Shown: positions 24,201 to 35,228 of the stretch, in pieces
Position numbering within the stretch: position 1 is the stretch's first letter
Layout: each line of letters begins with the position of its first letter
Origin: Ambrosia x helenae
Lineage: Eukaryota; Streptophyta; Magnoliopsida; Asterales; Asteraceae
Assembly (NCBI GenBank): GCA_030844895.1
Contig: CM061227.1
Span: forward strand, 3,311,153 to 3,375,152
DNA length: 64,000 nt
Reading direction: 5' to 3'
Notes under the pieces: generated by a model
Told to the model about the DNA's origin: nothing
What the model saw: only the letters and a program-made list of their open reading frames with translations
Databases searched by the model: none
Program-made: the position numbers and the translations under genes

Positions 24201-27200
24201 TAGCTAAAAGCCTAAAACAATTCCGATCTATTTGACCCGTTTGAGATCAAACACAACCCAGATCAATGCACTCATCTGCAAAGTGGTCATGATTGCCACG
24301 TTTAAAAAGCATCATGACAAAGTGTAAATAGAGCAGTGGAGCTAACCGATGCAACTATCAAGCAGAAAGCAACAGATGCCAACTGATAGAGTTCATTGGT
24401 CTGCAAATTGATAATAAAGTAATAAACATATGAAAGAAGACAACATTAACCATTTTAGGTATCAGAACATATATTAATTAGTTAGAACCAGGCAAAGACT
24501 ACCTGAGATGATAGGCGTATCATAAGATTGAAAAACCAAGGTATACAAGTGCGGGAGAATACCGCCAAAACAGCCAAAAATACAACTAAAGTCAACAACC
24601 TGGTAACAAAATCATTAGGGAGTGTATCATAAAAAAACAAGTCAATAAACAAATAATTAGCTTGAAAGGACGTTGAACACTGGCAGTTGTGACATGTAAA
24701 TGTTTATGTATAAAAAAAAGGTCAATACAGGATATGTTTGATTTCTAATGAGTCAAACAGGTAGAGTTGAAAAAATAACTAAAAAGAAAGCAGGATGAAA
24801 GTTGAAATTCACCCAAAGTGTATTTCTAATGCATAAATCCTCCTAAATCATTGTATTAAAAAATAGATCATTGATGTAATATAACTTTTTGTAATCATAT
24901 ACAGCACAAATTATTAATAACAAAATTTTAAAAATCAAGGACAAATGATGTTTCAGGTAGACCCGACCCATTCATTTTGCTTTGCCACATCTAGTACATA
25001 GTTAACTGAACAAACATCAGAAAAAAGTCCAATTAAAATTCATATGTGCTTCATCAAGAATAAATTAAACATCTTAATACATAAGAAAGTGCAGTTCACC
25101 ACATTATATCTGTTTGCTTTATCAGATGAGGCTGTTAAAAAACTTGTGCAACATTTTATTTGCAGTTATGCATGTATGCAGTAAAATAAGGAAAATAACC
25201 ATCACATTTACTGTATTCGTAGAGATTAATGTTTCATACTTTCATTTACTTACATCTTTGTCATAGATAGCATGCCTTCAAAAATTCCAGAAGTACCACC
25301 AAGGATTGGAAGTAGTGCAAATAATAAACCCACCGCACAATCCTGTCACATTAAGATCCATTAATAATAAATTAATAAGTTGAGCACAATTGCGAAGGTT
25401 TAGTTATTTTTACTAACTGCGTAAAAAGAGAGGTCATTCACAGCTGTTACAGGTGGCAAAATGGGTGGGTTGGGTAACAAGTCACATTGTGTTTGCATCA
25501 AATGGGGGTAATTCTTTGTATCATGTTGTAATGGACTAATGGGTCAGGCCAGGTTGACCCAAAACACTTTTAAATAAAAATAAATATTTTCTTTTAATAA
25601 TAGCCCCTCATTCACAAAATTATTGTCCACAAACAAAAATTTATAATTAAGATAATTGCAATTAATGCAACTTTTATTTAGCAGAAAGTCAATTTGACGT
25701 TCTTTTACCCTCGCATTAACAAAGGGTAAATGAGATAACTAGTAATAGTAACTATCGACTTTTTTAAAGTGGAAAATAATTTTGCGAAAAAACTAAAATA
25801 GTAATGTGGGACGGAAGGGCGGTGTTAGGGTAAGCTTATTAGCTTAACGCCTTATAAAAAGATCCACTTTTGGGGTTAAACTTTAAAGCTTTTTAGCTTA
25901 TATTTTTAAAGGAAAAATGAACATAAGCTCTCTACAAAAGTTCCATCCAAACGCTAAATAGCTTTATCATAATATGAAAAGCTGTGAAGCTCCTTACAAA
26001 AAGCTAACCCAAACACCCCCTTAGTGTGCAAAATATGATTACAAAGAATATTTTATTATTTAATTAATAATCAAATTTGGTTGAATAAAGCCATTTAAGA
26101 GGTTGCATACTTGCATGCATTAGATATACACGTTGAACAACTTTCAGCCTGCTTGAACCAGTTCAATCCATTTGACCTGTTTCATTTTTAGGTTTTCTAC
26201 ACATTTGACCCGTTAATAAAACATAAACCGAATTAACCCATTTATAAATGGATATAAAAAATCGAAAATGCCACCCTATGCGTGCCCTTTCTAACCACTT
26301 CAGCGAATAATACAAGAAAGAAGAAACTTACTTGCAAAATAAGGGTACCAACGGTGACTTGCCCATATAGAGTGCTAATGCTATTCTTTTCCATCAGAAA
26401 CTTCAAAACCTGTGGTATACCAAGACAATGGTGTGTCAGAATCATACAAAAGGATAGATGATAAACCTAAGTCGATTTTTACATGGTGCCTGTGACTGAT
26501 TGATAAAGATCACAAAGGAAAAGTTTGGGAAGTAGTAAAATGATACGAAAGAAATATTTTTATTGAGGAACTTGTGCATTATATTGCTACTACATATAAT
26601 CAATAAATAAGTTGAACATTCAGTTATGCCATATATAACTACCACTGCTGTTGATGACATGGAGAGAAAGGCCCCGACAAATATACCTTCAGAAGCTTCA
26701 CCACCACATAACTGCGAAAGAAATTGCATGCTCATTTAAAATAAGGTGGAGGCGATATCTTTTTAAAAGAATCTTCAACAAAAAGGGGCATTATCAAAAG
26801 AACAAAAAAAATAAGTATTTTCGTCATCTGGCATGTTTTTGCGGAAACTGGTATTAAATGAACCAAGATACATACTTGGGTATCCTGTAAACTAGTTTCC
26901 ATACAAAATGTGGCCTTAATGAAAAGAGATGAATACTTGAGTAGCATGCACATACATAATCAAAGTATGCTATGTAATTAAAATTCCATTCCTTGTGTTG
27001 TTTGATGAAAGAAAGGGAGATGATAAATTGATAACTACCCATGTCCATTAATAAAGAATGTAACAAGGTTTTGAGCATTCACCTAACATAGTAACATGAG
27101 GCTAGTTCTACAGAGAAATTTTCATTCAACATCATAAACGACCTTGTAATAATAGAAGAGGTACATACCACAGCGATTACTCCAGACAAACACATAAAAA

Positions 27201-30200
27201 GAAGTATCTGGAGCAAACCTCCTAAGATAGCAACTGTTCTGACAACACGAAGCTGCAATTACAAAAGGTGAAAACCTGATTATGAGAGTGTGTCACACAC
27301 AAAGAAATTGAAGATATACAATTTTTAACATTTCTTTTTTATGTAAGTTATGTGATTCGAAATCTCTGCATTTGTGCACGAGCACATAAGTAGGATGTTA
27401 AGAAACCTTTGCTGCTGAGAACTCCAATCCCAATGCAAAGAGAAGAAAAATCACACCAAATTGAGCAAAAGTTTCCACCTGCATAATTATATATATCCAT
27501 GAGAGCTTAAGATTAACAAAAGGTATATGTCAAAATTCCCATGAGAACATAACAATATGCTCATATATTTAAAGTAAATTGCAATTTTTCATCCATGAAG
27601 TTTCTCAAAAACTATGAAAATGTCTCCAATGTGACATGATATGCATATGCATATGCATGTCCTTGCTTTTACTGTTTTGTAGCGAGAAGGGTCCCTGGTC
27701 AGAGTAAAATAGCCAAAACCACAACAAAACAGTAAAAGCAGGAACGTGCACTGTGATTATGGCTTATCAGGGATGGATTTTGTAAATTTTGACAAACTCT
27801 AGGGATGAAAAATGTAATTTAACCTGATAAAAGCTGTAACATTTCTGAAGGACATTACCTGAACCAGCTCACTAACAAAGCTAAGTCCACCTGGGCCAAT
27901 CACAGATCCTGCTAGCAAATATCCTGTTATAACCTGCATGGTTCCGATGTGTAGACAGGTATTAGAATTATCAAAAATGGATTCTACACTTGTTATGTCT
28001 ATAAAAAAAGGACGACCCCATTAATAAATTCTCCAAGTTTCAGGAAGAGTTTGTTTTGAAAAAGAATAACCTAAGGAGTAATTAACATATAATGTAATAA
28101 TGAACAGACCGGCTGCCCGGCACAAGCAAATGCAATGCCACCACAGGTTGCAGAAACAATGACAACAACCAAATCAGATATCAATCTGTTAAAAAAATGG
28201 GAATTAGCTACCAAATTACAAAAAAATAATAATAATAAAATGAACCACTTTGACTTTTGTTGGGTGGGAGCGAAAGGCATACCTTATGTCTAATTGTAGC
28301 ACAGGATACTTAGATTTGGGATTAGACATGATAAAGACATTGCTCTGAATAAAGATTGCAGTATAAGAAACAATTCCTTGATATGAATATAGATTTCACA
28401 TGCACAAACAAACAAATATTATAAGCAGTGGGCTTGAAAGGATAAAAGATTACTTTGCTATCTATCAGTCTTGGTGTATCTTCAGGACGGTTCTCATTTT
28501 CCAAATTGAAAACATCATGAAGTTGAAATGACCTAAAATACAAGTAAAAACATTATGTATATTAGGCTTTTGACTTACGTTGAACCAAGGAGCAAGAGAA
28601 ATGGAGAACATATCATCGAAATTGAAAACGACCTAATATAAGAGCTACATGTGTCACATTTGTGCAAAGTGCAAACTAGTTTGTGTACAAAAAAGAAAAG
28701 TAAATACATTTGTGCAAAGTACAAACTAGTTTGTATACAAAAAAGAAAAGTAAATACAATGAGCAGCACATACTTCTCCTCTTTGCTTTCATTTCTCTTC
28801 GACGTGACTCTAGCAACAGTTTCCAGAACTGCCTGATATGTCAAACATGTAAGAGAATTATGATAAAACACTCTGACCATGTTCCTAAAAATTAAAATGT
28901 ATAAAGATTATGCAAAACCAAGGGTTTTCCAAGCAGAGGATATATGTAGATTTTGTTAATACTTTCCCACCAACAATTTCGTATTTTTACTTTGTGGCTG
29001 CATCAACCTTAGATGAAGTTTAAGTAAGGGGCTGTTTGGCAACCTCTGCGCCAGTAAATGCTAAACCATTAAGAGTTCTGATTGGGTAAGAGACTTTGAA
29101 CCAATAGGAGGGTTGGGTCGCTGACTTGGCTCGGCGCCTCGGCCTGACTAGTTGGTGATGGAGGAGGTGCTGGTCGGTCGAGGAGGTGGTGCGTGAGTGG
29201 CCGGTTGAGGGTTATAAACACAGGTGAATGGATAAAGGGGTAAATTTTCATTCAGCGTCATTTTGAAACTTAATGGGTAAGAGGTTTATTGACTGATTCA
29301 GGGATGCCTTGTTAGTGAACCAAACACACTTAATGTTGACTCATTCAAAGATAGCATGGCTACCAAACAGCTGTAAACCTATTCTTTTTTGTGTATTAAT
29401 GCTTTTAGGATATGGTTTACAGTGGCATTTACTTGGTGTGGGAATGAAACGGTGCATGAACCACAACGTGAAAAAAAAATGTAGATCAATAGAACTTTGG
29501 ATTTAGCATAAATCCCTTTTTGCGGAACGAATAAACAAGTAAACAACAGCCAATTAGATGCACCATAGTGATGTGAGCCTTCTCTGCCAGGTCATCATAA
29601 CCTGCCATGTCATCGGATGAGAGTGGGTCAAGGTCAAAGGAGGAAGCACATTCAAATGACGCTGCACATGTACAGGGGACTCCCCATAATTTCATGATGG
29701 CAATGTCCCACATGCAAGCATGAGAATTGGACTCCAAGAGTGGTATTTTATTATTTCATAATTTGTTATGTGTCTGTAAGTAGTGGTAGAAGGTTTACCG
29801 GTTCTTGTTTGTTTACTATTTTGTATTCCTATTACCTATATAAGGGAAGTTCATGAGTTTTGTAGAGATATGAATGAAAATATGAAAAATTAGTCTGGTC
29901 TCTCTCTAATTTCTTATGGCTTCTCATCTTATTTCTTTGATTCAAGTTTGGTACTTAACACATAGGAACCATGAAGCATAAAAGATCACAAACTTTGACA
30001 TATATACACATTAATGTTAGGGAGAGTTAACAATAATTAAACATTTGAGGGTCTCTAAAACATGTATTAGTAGTCACTAGAAACATTGATCACTAACCCT
30101 AGGGTTGGTGTTGTGGATAACACAGGTCACAACAAAAATACAACATAAGACCTAACTGAGTCATGTTATCTTTCAAAATAGATGTTACTTATGGTTCAAA

Positions 30201-31679
30201 AAAAAGATAATCAATGGCATTTTATGTGCACGGTTTTGCTTTTCTAGCAAACAAGTTCGAAACTTACATGCAAAACCACCTAACCTAAAGAGAACAAGAC
30301 ATACCTGTTGCCCTGCCACACTGTTATTGAAGGTCCCAGGATCAGTAGCTGGTTAAGACAGATTATAACCCAAAAGTAAGTTACGCTTTAGTATCACATG
30401 ACATCAATTTTCATTTAAGATTTCACAATTCAAATGATTTTGAATTCACACACGTAATTCCTAGTGTGAGTAAATTAATAATATGATATTCAAATACATC
30501 TAATTGCCTAAAACAAAACACAATCAACTAAACCTAGCAGAAACAACATAATTAGTTTGAGTAAATAAAGACACAAATTCTAAAAGTACCTAATTGCATG
30601 CCCTAAATAACTCACAGAAAGATTCAAATCTCCGGTTAACCATCTCAAACCACAATCAACTAAATCCAACACAAACAGCACACTTCGTAAACAACAACGA
30701 AACAAAATCAGATCTAACTAATCTTCGGACTGTTCAAAATCCATCATTCCATCTAATTACCTATCCTAATTCCTAAATACTAATAAAGCTCAAAATTCAG
30801 GAATGTCTGATCATGTAAGTCTACAATGTCAAACTTAATTAAAAATTACAATCAACTAAACCTAGCAGAAACAGCATATTAAAGAGAAAGGAACTTGCAT
30901 GCCTAATTTGACTAAACTAATACATAATTTGTAAATGTACCTAATTGCATGCCCTAAATAACTCACAGAAACATCAAACATCTAAATCTTCTAGTTAACA
31001 TTCTCAAACTACACAATTCATAGTAAATAAAATGAGATCTAAACCTAACACAAACAGCACAATTCGTAAACAAAAACGAAACAATATCAGATCTAACTAA
31101 CCTTCAAACTGTTGAAAATCCATCTAATTGCCAAATGCATCTAAATGCCTATCCTAAATCCTAATAAGCTCGAAATTCAGGAATGTCTAATCATCTAGTC
31201 TACAATGTCAAACTAAATCAGAAATCACAATCAATTAAACATTTAAACCTAGCAGAAACAGCATAGCAAAAATTTTACTAAATTAATACATAATTTCTAA
31301 GTGTACCTAATTGCATGCCCTAGATAACTCACAGAAACACCTAAATCTTCTAGTTAACATTCTGAAACTACACAATTCATAATACGTAAATAAATAAATA
31401 AATAAAATGAGATCTAACTAACTAACCGTCGGACTGTTCATCGTTTTCTGTAAACTCCTTCTCAAGAGCGCGATCAAACATATCAGCAACGCTATCTTCT
31501 TTAGATCTGTTATTATTATTAGTAGTAATAATTCCAGTAACATTAACGGCGTCAATGTCACCGTTAAAAACTAACGAATCTCTGGATGCAACTAAACATG
31601 CAAAGCAGAGAACATCAACAACAACAACGATTAATAAGAATAATAACAGGTGGTGGAGAATTGGTGGTTTTTGAGACAT
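21214..31679 (-). CDS. KEA: K+ efflux antiporter, KEA4/5/6 type (CPA2 family), 20 exons
   Basis: Exons on the minus strand: 31679-31427, 30348-30305, 28832-28774, 28532-28454, 28344-28283, 28185-28110, 27933-27859, 27478-27407, 27252-27169, 26711-26643, 26409-26332, 25342-25254, 24599-24503, 24400-24347, 23855-23760, 23238-23050, 22393-22316, 22219-22175, 21982-21893, 21294-21214. All introns are GT-AG and every phase fits; they sum to 1770 nt (589 aa), the length of Arabidopsis KEA4-6. An N-terminal hydrophobic segment precedes an acidic stretch (DRALEKEFTEND). The Na+/H+ exchanger domain follows: SATCGGIAFACAGQPVITGY, FALGLEFS, SMSSTAVVLKFLMEKNS, LILQDCAVGLLFALLP (the Q-D pair of KEA/KefC proteins), LELGSFAAGVMIS, SLAQIGEFAFVLLSRAS. 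No C-terminal RCK/KTN domain, as in KEA4-6. Family members exchange K+ for H+ in Golgi/TGN-type compartments. Introns host several MITEs. Confidence 0.96.
22497..23012. mobile_element. MITE-like inverted-repeat element in a KEA intron
   Basis: Left edge GAGGTGGCAATTTCGACCC; right edge CGGCAGTTTCACCACCTC is its inverted form. The interior carries CAGGTTGTG, GGTCAAA and CCCGCCAACCCG motifs. Parts of the same family recur in other KEA introns (about 23520-23605 and 25443-25560). No TSD could be fixed. Confidence 0.45.
25814..26022. mobile_element. Short MITE in KEA intron 11
   Basis: Left GGGCGGTGTTAGGGTAAGCT and right AGCTAACCCAAACACCCCCT are inverted. The 200-bp interior has AAAGCTTTTTAGCTTA-type blocks like the family at 7711 and 40156. 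TSD unclear. Confidence 0.5.
27575..27822. mobile_element. Hairpin MITE in KEA intron 7
   Basis: TAAATTGCAATTTTTCATCC at the left matches the inverted right edge (GGATGAAAAATGTAATTTA). Inside it CTTGCTTTTACTGTTTTGT and ACAAAACAGTAAAAGCAGG form a second inverted pair, so the transcript could fold into one long hairpin. Confidence 0.55.
28653..28757. repeat. Two-copy tandem repeat, about 50 bp, in KEA intron 3
   Basis: TTTGTGCAAAGTGCAAACTA with the following AAAAAAGAAAAGTAAATACA occurs twice in a row with two or three differences. It lies beside exon 3. Confidence 0.8.
29028..29373. mobile_element. Tourist-like MITE in KEA intron 2
   Basis: Ends GGGGCTGTTTGGCAACC and CTACCAAACAGCTG are inverted, and TAA flanks both sides (29025-29027 and 29374-29376). 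Length 346 bp. The 3-bp TSD and GCTGTTTGG edge fit PIF/Harbinger MITEs. To its right, 29560-29935 has an LTR-like look (TATATAAGGGA near 29838, then a CT-rich end) but no firm boundaries. Confidence 0.6.
30520..31440. repeat. Three-unit tandem duplication of KEA intron 1 including the exon-1 donor region
   Basis: CCTAATTGCATGCCCTAAAT and ACTCACAGAAA recur near 30590, 30940 and 31305; AATTCAGGAATGTCT and TCTACAATGTCAAAC recur in two units. The unit is about 350 bp. Each unit has an image of the exon-1 end: real donor at 31426 (GACG then GTTAGT), a copy near 31100 that keeps GTTAGT, and a copy near 30720 where it is ATTAGT. Confidence 0.8.
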
Positions 31680-32038
31680 TGTGTGGTGGTGGTTGATGAC
31701 GTAAGCAGCGGAGAGTGTGTGTGTGTAGTGGTGGTGGTGGTGGTGGTGAAGGGTTAAAGAGTCAGTCAGCGTCGGTGGTTGTGTGTGGTGGTAGAGTGGA
31801 TGCTAACACTACACGCTGCTGCTTTTCTCAATCGACGCAAAGTGTTGTGTTGGCCTCTATTGTAAATAAAGGTTTGCGTTTTTTTTCCTCTTATTATAAA
31901 ATATAAAAAGGAAAGGATGAATTGTTAAACAAGAGATGATGAAAAATATAATAGAGTTAACTTCGTTTTTGCTTCATGTGGTTTCACACTTTTAACTATT
32001 TTGCTCCATTAGTTTAAAAATAGCCAAAATACTCCTCG
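31680..32038. other. KEA upstream region, then the 5' flank of the MULE-derived island
   Basis: The KEA promoter should lie here. A GTG/GGT simple repeat at 31716-31750 is probably in the KEA leader or just upstream. From about 31950 the sequence (CATGTGGTTTCACACTTTTA) looks like the non-coding 5' part of the MULE remnant to the right. No TATA box stands out. Confidence 0.4.
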
Positions 32039-32270
32039 TACAGTGCTGAGTTAACGCGTTAAGTATCTCATCTGGGGAGTACGTTCGTAAGAATGAAACT
32101 CAAAGTAATTGACGGGGGCCCGCACAAGCGTGGAGCATGTGGTTTAATTCGATGCAAAGCGAAGAACCTTACCAGGGCTTGACATGCCGCGAATCCTCTT
32201 GAAAAAGAGGGGTGCCTTCGGGAACGCGGACACAGGTGGTGCATGCCTGTCGTCAGCTCGTGCCGTAAGG

Positions 32271-32304
<34 letters not shown>

Positions 32305-32430
32305 GTGTTTAGTTGCCATCATTGAGTTTGGAACCCTGAACAGACTGCCGGTGATAAGCCGGAGGAAGGTGAGGATGACGTCAAGTCATCATGCCCCTTA
32401 TGCCCTAGGCGACACACGTGCTACGATGGC
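32039..32430 (+). pseudogene. rrn16: Nuclear insertion of a plastid 16S rRNA fragment (NUPT)
   Basis: About 390 bp read as the 3' half of plastid 16S rRNA: TTAACGCGTTAAGTAT, GGGGAGTACGTTCG, ATTGACGGGGGCCCGCACAA, AACCTTACCAGGGCTTGACA, CCCGCAACGAGCGCAACCC and GACGTCAAGTCATCATG. It begins at the CAGTGCTG..TTAACGCG helix and stops at CTACGATGGCC, well short of the 3' end. Several changes from the plastid text I remember (for example AAAGTAATTG for AAAGGAATTG, a missing G in CAAGCGTGGAGC, CTAGGCG for CTGGGCG) show it is not a functional gene. It is flanked by CTCCTCG (32032-32038) and CTCCTTG (32431-32437), a near-identical 7-bp repeat. Confidence 0.93.
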
Positions 32431-32659
32431 CTCCTTGAGGTTAACATGTTTTCGCCAAAATACCCCCTAACCCTAACGACATCCACTTTTGTTGTTAAAT
32501 TAAACGCATGTGCCCCTCACATGAGGGGCATTTCTGTATTTTCCATTTAAATCATATTTTAAAACCCTAAAAAATCCAATCCACGTCTACCTTCATCACA
32601 CTTTCATGCTATTCCATAATACATACAAACACCCCTTTGATCATCACATAATCAGAGTC

Positions 32660-34125
32660 ACAATCTTCAATAACTCAATGTCGATGTGGTATATTCGCCC
32701 TAAAGGACACCAAACTGATGTTAATGAACTTTATGGTGAGTCTTACAATAGTTTCAGCAATCCTCCAAAGCTTATAATTTTTTTCATTAGTTACAACAAT
32801 TTTAATGATCTAAAACTGATTGTCATATGATTTTGTTTTACTTTTTAGGGGTATTTACAATGTTCTCATTGAAGCTTTATCATGGGGGTTCCTTCACGAA
32901 GTTCCCTAATAGGAGGTATGTGAATGGTCAGGTAGACTATGTTGACTGTGTTGACAGGGATGAATTTTCAGTACACGACCTTAATCATATGATGTTAAAG
33001 CTAGGTTACCCTAAAAAAGAGATCATAGTCTACCATTTCAAGCTCTTTGATGAGGATTTAAACTTTGGTTTGAGGGCATTAAGAAACCGCCCTGATGTGT
33101 TGAGTTTTTTGACCTGTGTTGGTGGCCATAAGCTTATGGAAATATATACTACTCATGCGAAAAATAGTGCAAGTGGTGTGGGATTTGGTCAAAATGATGT
33201 GGGAATTAGTCAATTTGATGTAGGAACTAGTCAATCTGATATAGAACATAGTCAGGTTGTGAATGTTAGTGAACCTACTGATGTTGATGAGAATATAGAT
33301 GATAAGGAATATGATGGACCTACTGATGATGATGTTGGGGAAGGTGATGAAGAGGATTCAGATTATATAGTAGATGAAGAAAACATGATTTCTGATGTGG
33401 TGGTTGATATGCAAGATTTCATAAGTTTTGTGGACAATGAGATAGTTGAAGAGCCTTTAGAATATAGTGAGCATAGTGAAGATGATGATATGGGATTGGA
33501 TGCTAACCTGGATGATTTTGACAGCCTAACTGATGATGAGAATGACCCACCCCTAAAGAAACAACTGAGAAAAGAAAGAAAGAAGCAAAGGAGGAGAAAA
33601 GATGCAGTTATAGACCCATTCTTTGTTGGCCAGCTGTTTGCAGAAAGGAAAGAAATTAAGGATGTTGTGAAGAAATTGCCCATGGATAGTAGAAGGCAGC
33701 TAAAGATTATTAGGAATGATCCAGTGAGGTTTAGGGTGACATGTGAAGGTTTTAAACCACAATTTGATACTAGCGAGTCTAGTAAAGGTAAGGAAGTAAA
33801 TTCAAATATTAATGGAAACAAAGAAGCATCATGTTCCAAGAAAAGTGGTAGGGCCAAGGGTGGGGGGTCAAAGGTTTGAGTTTCATTGACCATACCTACC
33901 ACTAGATCAGCAAATAAAGGTAAAAAAACATCCAACCACGTGTCCATTGGTACTTTATGTCTCTAACATAAATAGAGAAGGATCATGGGTTGTGAAAACC
34001 TACATTAATGAACATACATGCCTGCAAACTAGGGATATCAAGCTATGTACAATTTCATGGCTGGCTAAAGAATTTGAATCTACAGTTGCAATTAACCCCA
34101 ACATTCCTTGGCCTCTTCCCTCTTA
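32660..34125 (+). pseudogene. MuDR-like (MULE) transposase gene, N-terminal part only
   Basis: The main frame starts at the ATG at 32860 and runs to 33879 (339 aa). It begins MFSLKLYHGGSFTK..NRRYVNGQVDYVD, the PB1-like domain found at the N-terminus of plant MULE transposases, followed by a long acidic linker (residues about 130-250) and a basic KKQLRKERKKQRRRK. Then comes the MuDR N-terminal domain start (DPFFVGQLFAERKEIKD..RNDPVRFRVTCEG). After a stop the domain resumes in another frame at 33945-34120 (CPLVLYVSN..SWVVKTYINEHTC). The DDE catalytic core and SWIM zinc finger are absent; the sequence switches to the RT-like pseudogene. A possible small intron (GTGAGT at about 32734, TTTTTAG before 32848) precedes the ATG. 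Confidence 0.75.
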
Positions 34126-34129
34126 GATA

Positions 34130-35228
34130 GCGTGGGGGAGGTTGTGGTACCTAGGGGAGAAGTCAGAATGGAAGAGGACAATGAAAGGAACCTAATATAA
34201 AGCAATGTCTTCGAAAAGTCAGGGATGGGCATTTCACAGCGGCGGTTAAGGTTTTGTGCTCCAGTGTGGTTGCCCCTCTAACCCTATCGCCCAACCCGCT
34301 CTATCTGTAGATGGGGATTGTGTGCTCAAATGTATCCGATTTTTTTCTAAAGGGATGTCTTTGCGGCAGGGATGGGATACGGGCCCAACACCTGTTGGAT
34401 GCTATTGGTGGCGAAGGCTCGGTGACTTCATCGGGTTTGCTCGTGGCCATTACTGAAGTCGTCAACATATGGCTTGGGGGCCCTGCCCTAAGACACTTGC
34501 CGAGTTTGTTGCCTCGCCCCTTACCCCCTTATTGAAGCCCGATAATGGAATTCGGCCTATTGCTGTGGGGGGCATTTGGCGAAGGTTTGTTTCTAAGGTG
34601 GCAATGAAGAAGGTTGGGAAAGACATTGCCCAGTACCTGGGGGACTTTCAATTTGGAGTAGGGGTACCAAATGGGACAGAGGCGGTGCTTCACAGTGCCA
34701 AGAGGTTCCTCAACTCCTTTCATACGGATGGGTCCTTGGCTCTGCTTACAGTAGACTTCTCCAATGCATTCAACATGGTCGACCGCGCAGCCCTTCTCCA
34801 AGAGGTTCACCAGCGGTGCCCGTCTATATATTTGTGGGTCCAGTTCCTTTACGCACAGCCTGCTAGGTTGTATGTCGGTAATGATTGTATTGGGGCTACC
34901 ATCGGAGTGCAGCAAGGAGATCCTTTGGGGCACCTTCTCTTTGCTCTTGCCTTACACCCCCTTATCATGCGGGTTTAGGAACATTGTAACCTCCCGTTTC
35001 ATGCTTGGTATTTGGATGATGGGACGATTATAGGCAACGCAGCTAAGGTTGCTAAGGCTTTAGACATTATCAACGTGCATGGGCCATCTATGGGGCTTCA
35101 TCTCAAGAAAATAGAGGTCTTTTGGCCGACGTGTGACGGGCTGAAGTTCAGAGCGGGCTTTTCCCGAGAGGGATTGGTAGACCAGAGAAGGGGGTTAAGC
35201 TCCTTGGTGGACACCTTCTTTAGGTTAT
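34130..35228 (+). pseudogene. RT-like protein pseudogene, N-terminal half with RT motifs
   Basis: Pieces in order: KVRDGHFTAAVKVLCSS (near 34212), SFGxG-like CGRDGIRAQHLLDAI, LLKPDNGIRPIAVGGIWRRF, LTVDFSNAFNMVDRAAL (RT motif A with the catalytic Asp), IGVQQGDPLGHLLFALALHP (motif B), AWYLDDGTII (motif C, LDD) and a final KLLGGHLL. The order and motifs are those of reverse transcriptases of the non-LTR type. Stops and frame changes (near 34310, 34978 and 35150) make it a pseudogene. It ends abruptly at about 35228 against a LINE fragment on the other strand. Same family as 4170-5545, which has the complementary C-terminal half. Confidence 0.75.

Noticed and set aside
32041..32430. Possible bacterial contamination because of the 16S match
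   Set aside because: The sequence is the plastid version, is truncated on both sides, carries mutations and sits between transposon flanks, so a nuclear plastid insertion explains it better.
33363..33947. 194-codon minus-strand frame
   Set aside because: It is the antisense of the acidic linker of the MULE frame; Ser/Leu-rich by complementarity only.
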